From Schistocerca nitens (taxonomy: Eukaryota > Arthropoda > Insecta > Orthoptera > Acrididae): a stretch of 64,000 nt of DNA. This document shows, in pieces, positions 12,265-24,270 of the stretch (its first letter is position 1; each line of letters opens with the position of its first letter). The notes below the pieces were generated by a model. The model saw nothing but the letters and a program-made list of their open reading frames with translations, was not told the DNA's origin and made no database searches. The DNA lies in NCBI RefSeq assembly GCF_023898315.1, contig NC_064622.1:174364178-174428177 (forward strand). The letters are read 5' to 3'. The translations under genes were made by a program, and so were the position numbers.

Positions 12265-12420
12265 TACATGCATCAACGACTATCCAGCTTTGCCAGCCGC
12301 GCTTGTCACAGTAACTCCTTACCAAACTTGTGACCAGCATAGAGGCACGTCGCAGAGGATGCCTTTCCGATCGTGGTGATTACTTACTCTGTTGCAACGT
12401 CCAGGAGACCATCATAAATA

Positions 12421-13452
12421 GCGGTGAGTTCAATGTAATGGTTGCCTTTGAATAAAAGTATCATTTCCGTTCGTTCCATTGCATATTTATTTCAACTATC
12501 TTCTATGCTATACTGTAGCAATTGTTTCTATGTATGGTCCAAGTTTCGTCCAGCTGTGTTACTTGGTAGTGATACACTATGCGAAAGTTACTTTCCTCCT
12601 TAAGTTTTTCACACTAGTGTAAATGATCTCTTACATGCTACATTCCTCACCCCCCCCCCTCTCTCTCTCTCCACCATTCTAATAACAGCACATTGTTATC
12701 TCTCGCGCAATAAGAACTATTTACTTGTTGAGTTTTTGCATTTTTCCTACCAGAATGACATCTACAACAATTCACTTTTCATGTCTTCACTTGTAGAGTC
12801 ACGAATGTTCGCCCCTGCTGCAATGTACGTCTTCTCTCAGTCCTCGATACTAATGCGAACCCTCTATGTGCTCTTTCTTATGTACATATTGCTGTCGCAA
12901 TGACTTCCCAGTCTTGTGATTCTAATGTGGACCGTTATGTATTATGTATTGCACATTCCTTTCAATATGACATTGAAAATATAATATTAATAATCTACAA
13001 ACAATTTCTTCAGTCCTGTTAATAGAAAAATCCACAATTTTTTTAAAAAAGTAGGAAGAGTGAAGTAGAAGTGAAAGAAAAACTTATCACCACTTGACCC
13101 TCCATCTCTATTCAGGTACAGTGGTAATCGACAATCTTGGTATTGGTCAACACTACTGGCAATCTATGATTATTTCTACACTAAACTACTGCCACACGAC
13201 CTGCGCGATTCGGCAAGACTTCAGCCTTCGTGTTACCCATTGCCTTCCTATTCCTAACTTTTCTTACGGGCGTTTAAAGAACTGTGGACTCGAAATTAAC
13301 ACGTAACGCCAGAAGGTAGCCTACTCATTAGTATCCCATGCTGATTCATCATCATTTCTATCCGAATTGTTGAACTCCACGAGGCGGCTATTGCTATTCT
13401 TACTGTACGGAGCGCTTCAAACCTCTTTGATCGCGACCCATTTTGGTTATAT
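12421..13452. other. No recognisable gene; C/CT microsatellite
   Basis: AT-rich, unassigned DNA. At about 12650-12673 there is a run of C followed by (CT)n. Short frames around 13094-13306 carry no recognisable domain. Confidence 0.5.
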
Positions 13453-13696
13453 TCGAGAAGCAGGAGGTTGATATTTAACGTCCCGTCGACAACGAGGTCA
13501 TTAGAGACGGTGAACAAGCTCTGAGAGTGGAGAAGGAAAGCGACCATGCCGCTTCTAAGGAACTATTCCGGTGTTTGCTTTAGCGATATAGGGAACTCCC
13601 GGAAAACCTAAGTTTGGATGATCGAAGGCTCGTTTGAACCGTCGTCCTCTCGAATGCGAGTCGATTGTGCTAGTCACTGCGCCACCCCTCTCGGTG
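13453..13696 (-). repeat. tRNA-headed SINE, family S3 (long tail GACGGGACGTTAAA)
   Basis: On the minus strand the element starts with ACCGAGAGGGGTGGCGCAGT (A-box region) and has a degenerate B-box near GACGGTTCAAAC. It then runs through a TTAGGTTTTCC-like segment and ends with GACGGGACGTTAAATATCAA. The related copy at 45042-45283 shares head and middle. The order (tRNA-like head, GGTTTTCCGTGATTTCCCT-type body) is a SINE widespread in insect sequence to my recollection. No clear TSD was found. Confidence 0.75.
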
Positions 13697-14419
13697 CCCC
13701 GTACTTCGGCATCCTGTTTCCTCCTGCGAAACACGCATTTCAGTGCTCCTAGTAATCTAGTTACAGCAGAGCTAAGTAACTTCCAGCCGACGGTCGTGAT
13801 CATTTCTGTCCAAGCTCAGATCGTCCAGTCTGTTCCTCCTTCATATTTGGTGTAAATTAAGATGATTCATCATACGTTCAGGTGTCCATATTTCTCCGCA
13901 GTTTCATAGAGCTGTTACCTGTCTCCCTATTCCCAGTAGGAAGACGGGGTAAGGGAATGTGCGGTAAGGATTTAATAGCACTACTGTCGGGGGAGGTTAT
14001 TCGGCGGACCATGATCAACTCTCTGCATTGCTAGCTTAAAGAAATATTTTCTGATCAGAGTCGCCAGCTTTTCATCAGTCCGTAAAACAGGATTAAAGTG
14101 TTAAAATTATGTCGTAACTGAGCACTGCCCTTCTGCAATCTGATTACACTCACATAACTTCCAATATCCGACTACTGGACCGGTAACATACAGTCTGATA
14201 AGTAAGATCGTGGTCGAGTTAATTATCATAGAAATGTATTTGACAAGAAATTAAAACATGTACTAGCATCATATATCAATAAAACAAAAAAGCATTTTCT
14301 GTTAATAACACGTCCTGACGTCCTGTCACTCGCAGTGTCAATAATTGCTTGTTACCTCAGAAGCATGCTTGTAATCAAGTTTTCATAGTATTCACATGAA
14401 AGATACCTCCAAAGGCGTC
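13697..14419. other. No recognisable gene
   Basis: About 720 bp of AT-rich DNA with only short frames and no repeat that I recognise. Confidence 0.5.
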
Positions 14420-14880
14420 AAATCTGCGTTTACAGCTGTTGCAAACTAAAGATCTTTTTTCCTTGCAACTTCTTTTTCATGTAAGACCATACATTTTCAG
14501 TAGTATTATGCGACTGGTGATGGCCAGTACAGTACCTAAACACTTTGCTCCTTTTTCCAGTCACTACGAAGCCTGCTGCGGTGCTTTGGATCGTCGTTCT
14601 CCCGCAGTATCCAGTAGTCACTTTTGTCGTTGAACCAACTTTTGGCAGTCATCATTAAACATCGTTGATAAAGGCGACAGGTGCAGCACTCATTTCTCTT
14701 TTTGTGTACCTCAGTCAAGAATTCAAAGTAAACTGATGCTTTTTATACAATGTATGAAGGACAAAGGGTCCCTCTGTTGGGTTGTGAAAGCACTAAGGCA
14801 ATGTCTTTTACCCTCAGAGTGTAACGCCGACCACGCTCTTACTTAACAGACTGTACAACGCCTACGTTTAACATACAACT
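14420..14880 (-). pseudogene. Tc1-like transposase, C-terminal fragment
   Basis: Minus-strand frames carry ENDDPKHRSRL (second catalytic Asp block, cf. QQDNDPKHTS in Tc1 proteins), then SDWKKEQSV, and in another frame TENVWSYMKKKLQGKKIF (third block: normally SPDLNPIENVW, here the SPDLNP part is decayed). The frame changes between the two blocks. No inverted repeats were identified. This belongs to a Tc1 lineage different from the 10865 element because the second block reads NDDPKH and not QDNARPH. Confidence 0.7.
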
Positions 14881-16200
14881 GGTGCATGAAGCGACATTAA
14901 CAATCTTGTAAGGATATGTCGCAGTATAATAACTCCAATGTGTGTACGTAAGAATGTAAGGCCAAAACTCAAACACTCCAGTTTCCTCGGGCACAATACT
15001 GTTTATCATCGTTTTAGTGCAGTCCATTTACCATTAGTTTCCTGATATGATACCAGGTTGGACGAATTTTATTAATAATGAAACAGGTTGGGGTACTCTC
15101 GGCTTTGAGACGCGTATCTGTCGATTGCTATTACAAAGCTGCCGTCGGAAAGTTACACACACCAGCCTTAAACTCACGAAATCCTTCCTTCAAACTGGGA
15201 TCTATCGAATGATACCCTGTGTTCAGGTCTTGCTGCTGCTGATTCATTCCCTCCACGATGGTTCATGGCCGACGTTCTGATTTTCCGAATTCGGATAAAC
15301 TCTGGTGGTGTCTTAAATATTTGGGTTTCTGCGCTGCAGTTGCAAAATCTTCGGCTTGTTTTACGCCCAGTGACATTTTCATTACTTTTACCCTCTTTAA
15401 CGGCAACAGTCACACCATAGTCGTCACTCTATTTGCTAAAGGGGTAATATTATGAATAAGAGTGCTACTTTAGAGTCGGATCGCACCCACAGCTGTAGGC
15501 AAATGGCATATCCACTGAATAGATTTTGAAGATTCTGCCTTGATCTAAGCACAATTTCTTGTTTTTGTTTCCTTGCAAGCACGTCATTGATGAATTTTCA
15601 TTAATTTTGCTTGACATCACGTTTTGTCATTCTTGTTGCCGTCTGTCTTCTGTAACGCAGTTGATATGCTAATGCAATTTGACATTAGCGAATTTTTGTT
15701 GGTGATTTTGGTTTCCACATTGTAAAAACGCTATGAATATTCGCCACACGCTGTTTCGCTGTTTACGACACATTCAACAGATATCCGAGTTCCTGTGCAG
15801 TTCGGAATGCTTTTCGAAAATCCGGCTTATGCTCACGATCCAACGCAAAGTGAATGAAGCACGTAATAGTACTCTCCAGATTAACATTGGTATAGAATAA
15901 TTAGTGCTATGACATTCCACTACAATTTACACGGGAAAGATGCCTTACGTGTAGTACAATTAGTCACACGGTACGCTCATCTAGCTAGAATGATATATCA
16001 CAGAATTTTTAAGCTAACCCTCCTCCTTTAGTTTGATATCCAGTAAACCCCGACCCCAAATCTTGTAAATAATCGAACTCCCATGTATAAAATGTCTTAC
16101 TTCTGGACTGTGTGTCGTACCATTATACAATTTAGCAGGTAAATTCACTGGTATACGTGGACACTATCTGCAAAATTCTTTGTGAGTAGAGTTCGTAGTA
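14881..16200. other. No recognisable gene
   Basis: About 1.3 kb without recognised coding or repeats. Base composition is AT-rich. Open frames at 15047-15455 have no domain. Confidence 0.5.
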
Positions 16201-16212
16201 AAGAAGTAATAG

Positions 16213-16681
16213 CCCGCCTGGTTGGCCGTGCGGTCTACCGCACGGCTTTCCAGAGTGGGAAGGAGCGCCTGGTCACCGGCACGAATCCGCCCGGCGGATT
16301 TGTGTCGAGGTCCGGTGCACCGGCCAGTCTGTGGATGGTTTTTAGGCGGTTTTCCATCTGCCTCGGCGAATGCGGGCTGGTTCCTCTCATTCCGCCCCAG
16401 TTACACTATGTCGGCGATTGCTGCGCAAACAAGTTCTCGACATACACCACCATTACTCTACCACGCAAACATAGGGGTTACACTCGTCTGACGTGAGACG
16501 TTCCCTTGGGGGTCCACCGGGGGCCGAACCGCACAATAACCCTGGGTTCGGTGTGGGGCGGCGGAAGGGTGAAGTGGACTGCGGTAGTCGTCGTGGGGTT
16601 GTGGATCACTGCGGCTGCGGCGTGGACGGAGCCTCTCCGTCGTTTCTAGGTCCCCGGTTAACATACAATAGAATACAATAC
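16213..16681 (+). repeat. Long SINE (about 470 bp), tRNA-like head, GC-rich body
   Basis: It begins GCCCGCCTGGTTGGCCGTGC (tRNA-like A-box region), is GC-rich throughout, and ends GGTCCCCGGTTAACATACAA with a short ATAGAATACAATACA tail. A perfect 12-bp TSD AAAGAAGTAATA lies at 16201-16212 and 16682-16693, so the 469-bp unit inserted as one piece. Open frames inside it are GC-driven and carry no domain. The perfect TSD implies a fairly recent insertion. Confidence 0.92.
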
Positions 16682-16989
16682 AAAGAAGTAATAAATTAAA
16701 ACGTCATGTCCGATGCTGCAGTTCTAGTGCATGAACAGCGAAAATACAGGAAAAGATAATCTTTTTTCCCATCATCATTTGGGGCGAGGGGGGAGACTAC
16801 TTGTAAAGTCTATTGGAAGTCACTGTGTGCTTTCATTCTCAAATAAGGGATGAGTACATTCTGGGTAATTTGCGCGCCATGCGTAACGCAGCCTCAAGCC
16901 ATACACACAGTTTCTAACTTTAATACTTGACTTATTGAGTGAAGCTTTTTAACATTAGAGTTTAGCTCTTTACGAGTAGATTACACTTA

Positions 16990-18144
16990 CGTGACAAAAG
17001 TGATGGAACACCTACTAATATTATGTTATACTCCCTTTTGCCTGCCATATTGCACCAACTCGACGTGGTATGGACTCAATAAATCGTTGGAAGTTCCCTG
17101 TAAAAATTTTGAGCTATAGTGCCTCTAAAGCCGTCCTTAATTGTGAAAGCGTTGACGGTGCAGGATGTTGTGCACGAACTGACCTTTCGATTATGTTCCA
17201 TAAATATCCGGTGGGATTCATGTCGCTCGAACTGTCCAGAATTTTCTTCAAACCAATCGCGAACACTTGTTGCTAGGTGACACGTTTGTGTACATGAAGT
17301 CGAAGAATACCTTAAAATGGTCTCCAAGTGGCCAAACATGACCATTTCCAGTCAATAATCGGTTCAGGTGGATCAGAGGAACCAGTACATTTCATGTAAA
17401 CGCAGCGAACCCATTATAGAGCTACCATCAGCTTGTACTGTGCTTTCTTGACAACTTGGGCCGATGGGTTCTTTGGGGTCTGTGCCACACTCAGACACTA
17501 CCATCAGCTCTTACCAGCTGAGATCGGGACTCACTTGACCAGGTCACGGTTTTCCAGTCGTCTAGCGTCCAAGCGTCATGGTCGTGAGCCCAGGATAGGC
17601 GCTGCAGGTGATGCCACGCTGCTAGTAAAGGCACCCGCGTCGGTCGTCTGCCGTCATAGCCCATAAACACGACATTTCCAATTTCGCCGCATTGTCCTAA
17701 CGGATACGGTCATTGTACGTGCCAAACCGATTTCTGCAATTATATCACGCAGTGTTGCTGTGTGTACACTGACAACTCTACGTAAACGCTGGTGCTCTCG
17801 GACTATAAGTGTTGGCCTTCGGCCACTGCGTTGTCCGTGGTGAGAGGTAACCCCTGAAATTTGGTATTCTGGGCACACTTCCCACACTGTGAATCTCGCA
17901 ATATTGAAATCCCTAACGATTTAAGAAATGGATGTCCCATACTTCTAGAGTCAACCACCATTCCGCATACAAAGTCTGTTACTTCGCGTCGTGACGCCGT
18001 AATCACGCTGGTAACTTTTCACTTTAATCACCTGATTACAAACGATAGCTCCGCAATGCGCTGCCCTTTCATACCTTGTGTACACTGTACTACCGCCATC
18101 TGTATATGGGCATATCGCTGACCCACGACTTTTGTCCCTCAGCG
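16990..18144 (-). mobile_element. Tc1-like transposon (family TcA), decayed
   Basis: The ends are GTGACAAAAGTGATGGA on the left and, inverted, GAGGGACAAAAGTCGTGGG on the right, each next to TA (16988-16989, 18145-18146). The minus strand encodes a broken transposase. It starts with EVTDFVCGMVVDSRSMGH, has a middle piece QRLRRVVSVHTATLRDIIAE, and ends with DWFEENSGQFERHESHRIF. The first catalytic Asp block reads SSES where SDES is expected. The second Asp block and the WPPRSPD segment are missing through deletions. The element at 60973-64000 is a better preserved relative. Confidence 0.85.
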
Positions 18145-18289
18145 TATGAAAGCACTTACATTTTTAATTTCAGTCGATGATTATACGAAACCGAGAAAAT
18201 CGTATTTTTGTTGCCCCTGTAAGCCGTCATATAGTAACCTGCAGTTGGATACGGGCTCCAGATTAGCTGTTTTGTAAAAAGAAAAAAAA

Positions 18290-18480
18290 AAAAAAGACAC
18301 GCTAGACCAGCATTTGGGAGAACTACAATTGAAATCGCCGTCGGGCTATTCAGATGTATGGTTTTTGTGATTTCCCTAAATCGCATAAATACCGGGCGGG
18401 TTTCCTTGAAAAAGACACGTCTGCTTGCTTTCCGCAACTTTAATGACCTCATCGCCGACTGAACGTTAAGTGATACTCTT
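18290..18480 (+). repeat. SINE fragment, family S3-like, 5' part decayed
   Basis: After an A-rich run (about 18281-18295) the sequence reads GCTAGACCAGCATTTGGGAG, then a body with GTGATTTCCCTAAATCGC near 18370 and ACTTTAATGACCTCATCGCC near 18438, ending about CGTTAAGTGATACTCTTCCT. The body matches the S3 family (13453-13696, 45042-45283) in order. The B-box is degenerate. No TSD was identified. Confidence 0.65.
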
Positions 18481-18553
18481 CCTTGTTACCTTCTCTTTAC
18501 TGTGGTTAATTTTTCTGATCTGATCCTAGAGACATCTACTTCATTTAGATATA

Positions 18554-19700
18554 CGAGGGTCGTTTGAAAATTCTGTGCAAAAATAAAAACTACTTACGTG
18601 TTTGAGGTAAACCTTTTTTTTTTATTTTTCGACATAGTCTCCTTTTAGACTTATACACTTCGTCCAACACTGTTCTAATTTGTTGATCCCTTCCGAATAA
18701 TAGGAACTGTACGAGTCTGTAAAATAGCTATTTGCTACTGCCATCACCTCTTCGTTTGAATAAAATCTTTGTCCCGCCAGCCATTTCTTCAAATTGGGAA
18801 ACAAATAGTAGTCCAAGGGAGCCAAATCTGGAGAATAGGTGGGCTGTCAAACAGGCTGGAGTCCTATTTCCATTAATTTAGCGGCCACAATTGCTGAGGT
18901 GTGTGCTGGTGCATTGTCGTGATGGAAAAGGACCTATTTGCGGTCTAATCGCCGGCGTTTTTCTTACAGCTCGGTTTTCAAACGGTCCAATAACGATGAA
19001 TATTATTCAGCTGTAATAGTTTTACCCTTTTCCAGATAGTCGATGAGGATTATCCCTTGTGAATGCCAAAAGACAGTCGCCATAACCTTTCCGGCCGAAG
19101 GAATTGACTTCGCCTTTTTTGGTGCAGATTCTCCCTTGGTAACCCATTGTTTAGATTGTTCTTTGGTCTCAGGAGTATAGTAATGTATCCATGTTTCATC
19201 GACAGCGACGAAACGACGCTTAAAGTCCTGTGTATTCTTCCAGAACAGCTGCAAACCATCCTTACAATACTTCACACGATTCCATTTTTGGTCAAGCGTG
19301 AGCAATCGCGGAACCCATCTTGCTTTCTCATGTCCAAATGTTTATGCAAAATATTATGTACCCGTTCATTCGATACGCTCACAGCACTAGCAATCTCCAT
19401 CACCATATCGAGTATTTTATCAACCATTTCTGGAGTCGTAACCTCCACAGGGCGTCCAGAACGTTCAGCATCACTTGTGCCCATATGGCTACTCCGAAAA
19501 TTGTGAAACCACTTATAAAATGTTCTAATCGAAGGTGCAGAGTCACCATGATGTTTATCAAGCTTCTCTTTAGTCTCCTGAGGCGTTTTGCCTTTCATAA
19601 AGTAATGTTTAATCACCACACAAAATTCTTTTTCGTCAATGTTTTGTTCATTAGTATCAGCAACGTGAATCCGCACGTAAGCTGTGATCACCTTACTGAC
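18554..19700 (-). pseudogene. Mariner transposase (DD34D), several lesions
   Basis: A single-gene mariner element on the minus strand. The left (3') terminal repeat begins CGAGGGTCGTTTGAAAATTC at 18554 after TA. From the 5' side, frames contain DEKEFCVVIKHYFMKGKTPQ (first HTH), GTSDAERSGRPVEVTTPEMV (linker and GRP block), RVHNILHKHLDMRK, then VDETWIHYYTPETKEQSKQW (first catalytic Asp; the usual mariner signature) and LAPLDYYLFPNLKKWLAGQ (third Asp block). The segment with the second Asp is not in an open frame. Frames change several times, the expected initiator Met is replaced, and no right inverted repeat was found near 19700, so the 5' end is probably truncated. Confidence 0.88.
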
Positions 19701-19911
19701 CGGCAAACTACTCCTCGGAGGTGGCAAGACGGTTGGGGGGCTGGTTTGACTTACTGCGATGGCGATCTGTGGGAGGCAACAGGGCGGAAGACAGCCGCGT
19801 GTGACAACGGAATTAGCGTATCAATGGCGGAAGGTGCGCTTTGTGCAGGCGTCAGCTGCATGCGGTTTGCTCCTGCTCTAACTACTCTCCAGTCTCCCTT
19901 ACCCACCCCCA

Positions 19912-19972
19912 CCGCAACCCCCTCCCCCCCATTGTCCCTCCCTCTCTCTCTTTCCCTCTCTCTCTCTCTCTT

Positions 19973-20007
<35 letters not shown>
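19912..20007. repeat. Microsatellite: C-rich, (CT)n then (CA)n
   Basis: A run of C's is followed by interrupted (CT)n from about 19930 to 19973 and a (CA)n tract of about 16 repeats ending near 20006. Open frames here encode only serine/leucine or threonine/histidine runs. Confidence 0.95.
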
Positions 20008-20008
<1 letters not shown>

Positions 20009-21111
20009 GTCGCTTGTGACACTGCAGCGATACACATGTGGATTTCGCGCGTCAACGAAAGTGTTCGATTCCACCCATTTGTTCTGACCTGCGTTGCGTT
20101 GTGTTGACGTCATTGCGGTGCTTCGTGTTCGAAACAGATTGCGTTTGCAGAGGGCGTGTTTGAGTTAGCGCTAGCGCACTCTAGTGTGGGATGTTTACGT
20201 TTTCTGAATTGTCTCTGAGTGCTGTTAATGAGGCATTGTACTCACTCTTGTGTGTTTCTCGTTGTTCTGGGAATTTGTTTTTGTTGCCTAGGCAGTGAGT
20301 TATTTTCATAATTATTGTTGGTTATTGATTACTGATTAGTTTTCGGTTTTTAAATTGTTAGACATTGTTCTATCTAGCATTTTCTCAGCAATCTCACCTG
20401 AGGGATAATTTATCTTGTTAAATCTAACACGTGCATTCTGAAAAACTGAATCAGGTGTAACGCTCATTGCAGCCACACAGTCCTTGAAAATGACGTTGTA
20501 GCTCCGTAACACGTTGAACGGTAATTAAAAAATAGATCTTTGTTACTGATAACTGAATTCTATTAATTAAGAATCTGTAATCTGTGGGTTACTGGTTGTG
20601 GGTTCTTTGTATTGCGGCCTTCGTTTGAGCTATGTTTACGCCAGCAGCGTAGGAGGGATTGGTCCTTCAGAAATCCTACGACTCTTCGCGGTGTGTTGGC
20701 TGACTGGTGCCATGGCGGCACGAGACTCTATGGTGCGACACACCTTCCCGTTTTGTCTGCCTGGGAGAAAACCATTTAAAACCCTACAGCCGGCGCGACT
20801 TGTTAGCGCCCCAGCAGTGGTTATTTGAGAGTTGTCTCTTCTTTGGGAAGATGCTTGCTTGTTCACGCGATGTCTGGAAGAGCAGGAAACGAGGCCCTTG
20901 TTATCGCAAAGAGATTCATCTGGAAATATTCTTCAAAGTGTTCTCTGAGCTGATGAGTCATTAGCCACGACTCCGTATGCAACCGCCATGTGGCAAGACA
21001 TTGCTCACAAAATACACTCATGGTGGGCGATTTGGGGGTTTAAATCCCCTCGGGGTATGACCATGCGGAGCATTTGACCTGCGGTTGTCGCACGGTGGCG
21101 CTGCCAGCAGT
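20008..21111. other. No recognisable gene
   Basis: About 1.1 kb of unassigned DNA. A 20598-20828 frame and its overlaps show no domain. The right part may include the 5' untranslated end of the Tc1-like relic that follows, but no inverted repeat was identified. Confidence 0.45.
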
Positions 21112-22260
21112 CCACATACGCAGAGGTGTGTTGGTGTATGTCAGAATACGGTGCAGCGAGTAAGTGTGCAGACGTTTTCAGAGGTGCTAATGGTGACTGT
21201 GTGTTGAAAATGGCTCAAAGAACACGTATTGATGACGTTATGAGGTGTAGAATACTAGGGCGACTGGACTCTGGTCAAACACAGCAGGTCGTAGCACCGG
21301 CACTCCGTGTGCAAAGTGTGATGTCAAGATTATGGCATCGATTCCAGCAGACAGGAAACGTGCTGCAGTACGCGACGTCCACAGTGTACAACACCACAGG
21401 AAGACCGATATCTCACCATCACTGCCCGCAGACGGCCACGGAGTACGTACTGCAGGTAGCCTTGCTCGTGACCTTTCCGCAGCCACTGGAACAGTTGTCT
21501 GCAGACACACGGTCTACAGACGACTGAACAGACATGGTTTATTCGCCCGGAGACCTGCAAGGGGCCTTCCACTGACCCCTGGTCACAGGAGAGTCCTTAA
21601 AGCGTGGTGTCAAGAATACAGTACACGGTCATTGGAACAGTGGTCCCCGGTTATATTCACGGACGAGTCCAAGTGTAGTCTGAACAGTCATTATCGCCGG
21701 GTTTTCATCTGGCGTGAACCAGGAACCAGATACCAACCCCTTAATGTCCTTGAAAGGGACCTGTATGGAGGTCGTGGTTTGATGTATAGGGTGGGATTAA
21801 GATTGGTGCAAGTACACCCCTGTATATCTATGACAGAGGAACTGTAACAGGTCAGGTGTACTGGGACGTCATTTTGCACCAGTATGTCCGCCTTTTCAGG
21901 GGTGCAGTGGGTCCCACCTTCCTCCTGACGGATGACAACGCGCGACCCGACCGAGCTGCCATCGTGGTGGAGTACCTTGTAACAGAAGATATCAGGCGAA
22001 TTAAGTGGCCTGTCTGTTCTCCAGACATAAACCCCACTGTGCACGTCTGGGATGCTCTCGGTCGACGTATCGCTGCACGTCTTGAAACCCCTACGACACT
22101 TCAGCAGCTCCGACAGGCGGTACTTATTTCGATAAACAACGAAATTTTCCACTCTGGGGTGGCGAAATCTGATTGGCTAAACACTAAACTTCATGTGCAA
22201 AGGGAACAGAAACTTCTCGTTTTTCTCAACTTAATGCTGTACCGGTGGTTGGAAGATTAG
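21112..22260 (+). pseudogene. Tc1-like transposase, frame-broken, catalytic Glu lost
   Basis: The likely original start is the ATG at 21210 (MAQRTRIDDVMRCRILGRLD: first HTH). After about 21370 the product continues in another frame with HTVYRRLNRHGLFARRPARG, VIFTDESKCSL (first Asp) and VFIWREPGTRY. After about 21850 it moves to a third frame with TFLLTDDNARP (second Asp) and KWPVCSPDINPTVHVWDALG. In Tc1 proteins the last block reads SPDLNPIEHVWDALG, so the catalytic Glu is Val here. At least two frameshifts and loss of the third catalytic residue make it dead. It is a Tc1 lineage distinct from the 10865 and 16990 elements. Confidence 0.85.
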
Positions 22261-22828
22261 GCAAAGAAAGCTACACTTTTTTTTTGGAGAGTATATATCA
22301 AACTGAGATGGGCAGTACGAAAAAAACGTTCTGTTGGAAAGCTCCTAGCAAAACTTGAGATTTCTCAATGCTGTGACCGATCCCGAGTGGCGCGACTTTT
22401 GGGGCCTGGAAGCAGAGACCGATGGGTGCTGACGTTGTCTCCACCCTGCGATGGCGGACATTAAGCGTGGCATCACACCGTATAGGACCCTAGGCCCTAG
22501 CCGTTTGTTAAGCTTCACGGAACGTATGGAAGCGCGGGTTTCACTTAGCTTCGTTCTGTTAATTCAATTAGTCGCATGTCTTCAACTCATGTGTGGACGA
22601 CAGATTAGTAGTTGGTCATCCACTGCCGAGCAGATGCAATTTCATTTGAGCCATGCTTAACTAACATTTCTATAATACAATATGATCAAAGCAATTCCTT
22701 GCGACCCAACCACCACTGTAAAATGTCCATATCTTAGGCTCTTTGAAAATGTAGGTCAGTATTCAGGCGTCCGTTGAAGATGTAGATAACTTAAAGAACC
22801 ATTACTGCTATTGCGATGTTGACAAGAA
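22261..22828. other. No recognisable gene
   Basis: Unassigned; a T-run at about 22278-22286 follows the transposase relic. The 22451-22660 frame has no recognisable domain. Confidence 0.45.
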
Positions 22829-23068
22829 ATGAGGTTTATTTTTAATCGTATGGCTAGGGCTCTCCGTTGAGCTGACCGACCGCCGGGTGCCGGTCTTTCA
22901 ATCTGACGCCACTTCGGCGACCTGCAGTCGATGAGGATGATAGGAAGATTATGAGGACAACACAACACCCAGTCCCTGGGCGGAGAAAATTCCCCGACCC
23001 AGCTGGGATTCGAACCTGGGCCCAGAGGATTAACAATCCGTCAAGCTGACCATTCAGCTACCGGGGGC
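22829..23068 (-). repeat. tRNA-headed SINE, family S2
   Basis: On the minus strand the head is CCCCGGTAGCTGAATGGTCA (A-box), followed by the B-box GGTTCGAATCC and GGGACTGGGTGTTGTGTTGT; the 3' part ends near CCCTAGCCATACGATT plus an AT tail. An imperfect 10-bp TSD (GACAAGAAAT at about 22819, GACGAGAAAT at about 23069) brackets it. The same head occurs in the composite element at 36247-36876. Confidence 0.8.
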
Positions 23069-23406
23069 GGACGAGAAATTTGGTGATGAGTTTCAAAACC
23101 TGTCACTTTCTATGTCGTTCATACTGTGTTATGCATCCCATCCGGTTATTAATATCAATCTCTACCACGTGCTGAAAAGTAATCTTGTATTAATCAACCA
23201 CATACAGTAACGTAAGGCTTAGAATATTATAGTGAATTTAAAATCCTGCAACGTGAAAAGAACTATTTCCTTTTTGTCCGTTCAAAACCTGCAACATATA
23301 TGCTGAGTGTGCTGGCAGCCAAGAGGGAAAGCTAGACGTAGCCCAAGTGAAGCGAGGGAGAAACTTCGACAGCCACATGAATGCAGAAGGACGATTCATA
23401 AAAAGC

Positions 23407-23602
23407 CAGCCGGCCGGTGTGGCCGTGCGGTTCTAGGCGCTTTAGTCTGGAACCGCATGACCGCTACGGTCGCAGGTTCGAATCCTGCCTCGGGCATGGA
23501 TGTGTGTGATGTCCTTAGGTTAGTTAGGTTTAAGTAGTTCTAAGTTCTAGGGGACTGATGACCACAGATGTTAAGTCCCATAGTGCTCCGAGCCATTTGA
23601 AC
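23407..23602 (+). repeat. SINE family S1 (copy 2)
   Basis: Full-length S1 with B-box GGTTCGAATCC near 23476 and tail GAGCCATTTGAAC. The TSD is CATAAAAAGC (23397-23406) versus CATAAAAAAGC (23603-23613), differing by one A. It sits about 100 bp upstream of the LTR retrotransposon. Confidence 0.93.
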
Positions 23603-23699
23603 CATAAAAAAGCATATTAGTCAACTTACTATTGTTCTACAAGATGATTTGGCCACAAGCCACCTGCAATGCCGGAATGCGATCATAAATCTAAACCAG

Positions 23700-24270
23700 T
23701 GTAAGTACGCTATTTACGTTTTCTTATTGGTAACGCCACGTAGCGCTCTGTATGAAAATCACTGGCTGTGCTGTGTGCAGTCTGTGGCTAGTTTACATTG
23801 TTGTCTACCATTGCAGAGTTGGGCAGCTGGATGTTAACAGCGCGTAGCGTTGTGCAGTTGGAGGTGAGCCGCCAGCAGTGGTGGATGTGGCGAGAGAAAT
23901 GGCGGAGTTTTGAAATTTGTAAGACTGGATGTCATGAACTGCTATATATATTATGACTTTTGAACACTAGTAAGGTAAATACATTGTTTGTTCTCTATCA
24001 AAATCTTTCATTTGCTAACTATGCATATCAGTAGTTAGTGCCTTCAGTAGTTTGAATCTTTTATTTAGCTGGCGGTAGTGGCGCTCGCTGTATTGCTGTA
24101 GCTTGAGTAACGAAGATTTTGTGAGGTAAGTGATTTGTGGAAGGTATAGGTTAATGTTAGTCAGGGCCATTCTTTTGTAGGGATGATTGAAAGTCAGTTT
24201 GCGTTGCGCTAAAAATATTGTGTGTCAGTTTAAGTTCAGTCTTGTATAATTGTTCAAAGGGGACGTTCCA
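23700..24270 (+). repeat. 5' LTR
   Basis: 571 bp, starting TGTAAGTACGCTATTTACG and ending GGGGACGTTCCA. A TATA-like run (CTATATATATTATG) lies near 23942-23955 and is a plausible U3 promoter element. The sequence just after the LTR (TATGTCGACCCTTAGCC) does not start with TGG, so I cannot assign a tRNA primer-binding site. Confidence 0.93.

Larger units (their letters stand above)
10745..12420 (+). pseudogene. Old Tc1-like transposase relic split by a younger Tc1
   Basis: The sequence immediately before 10863 encodes a WPPRSPDLNPIEHVW-like motif (here decayed: FPDLCPIEHMWGIL), the third catalytic block of Tc1-type DD34E transposases. The sequence immediately after 12266 continues the same C-terminal part (ASTTIQLCQPRLSQ). 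Joining the two sides at the single TA target makes one continuous, though stop-containing, C-terminal region. So this is an older Tc1-like element into which the intact Tc1 at 10865-12264 inserted. Only about 120 bp on the left and about 150 bp on the right are recognisable. Confidence 0.6.

Noticed and set aside
11507..12314. Several plus-strand frames of 84-175 codons
   Set aside because: Shadows of the Tc1 transposase on the minus strand.
19320..20087. 255-codon plus-strand frame
   Set aside because: It is antisense to the mariner transposase and then runs into the CT/CA microsatellite.
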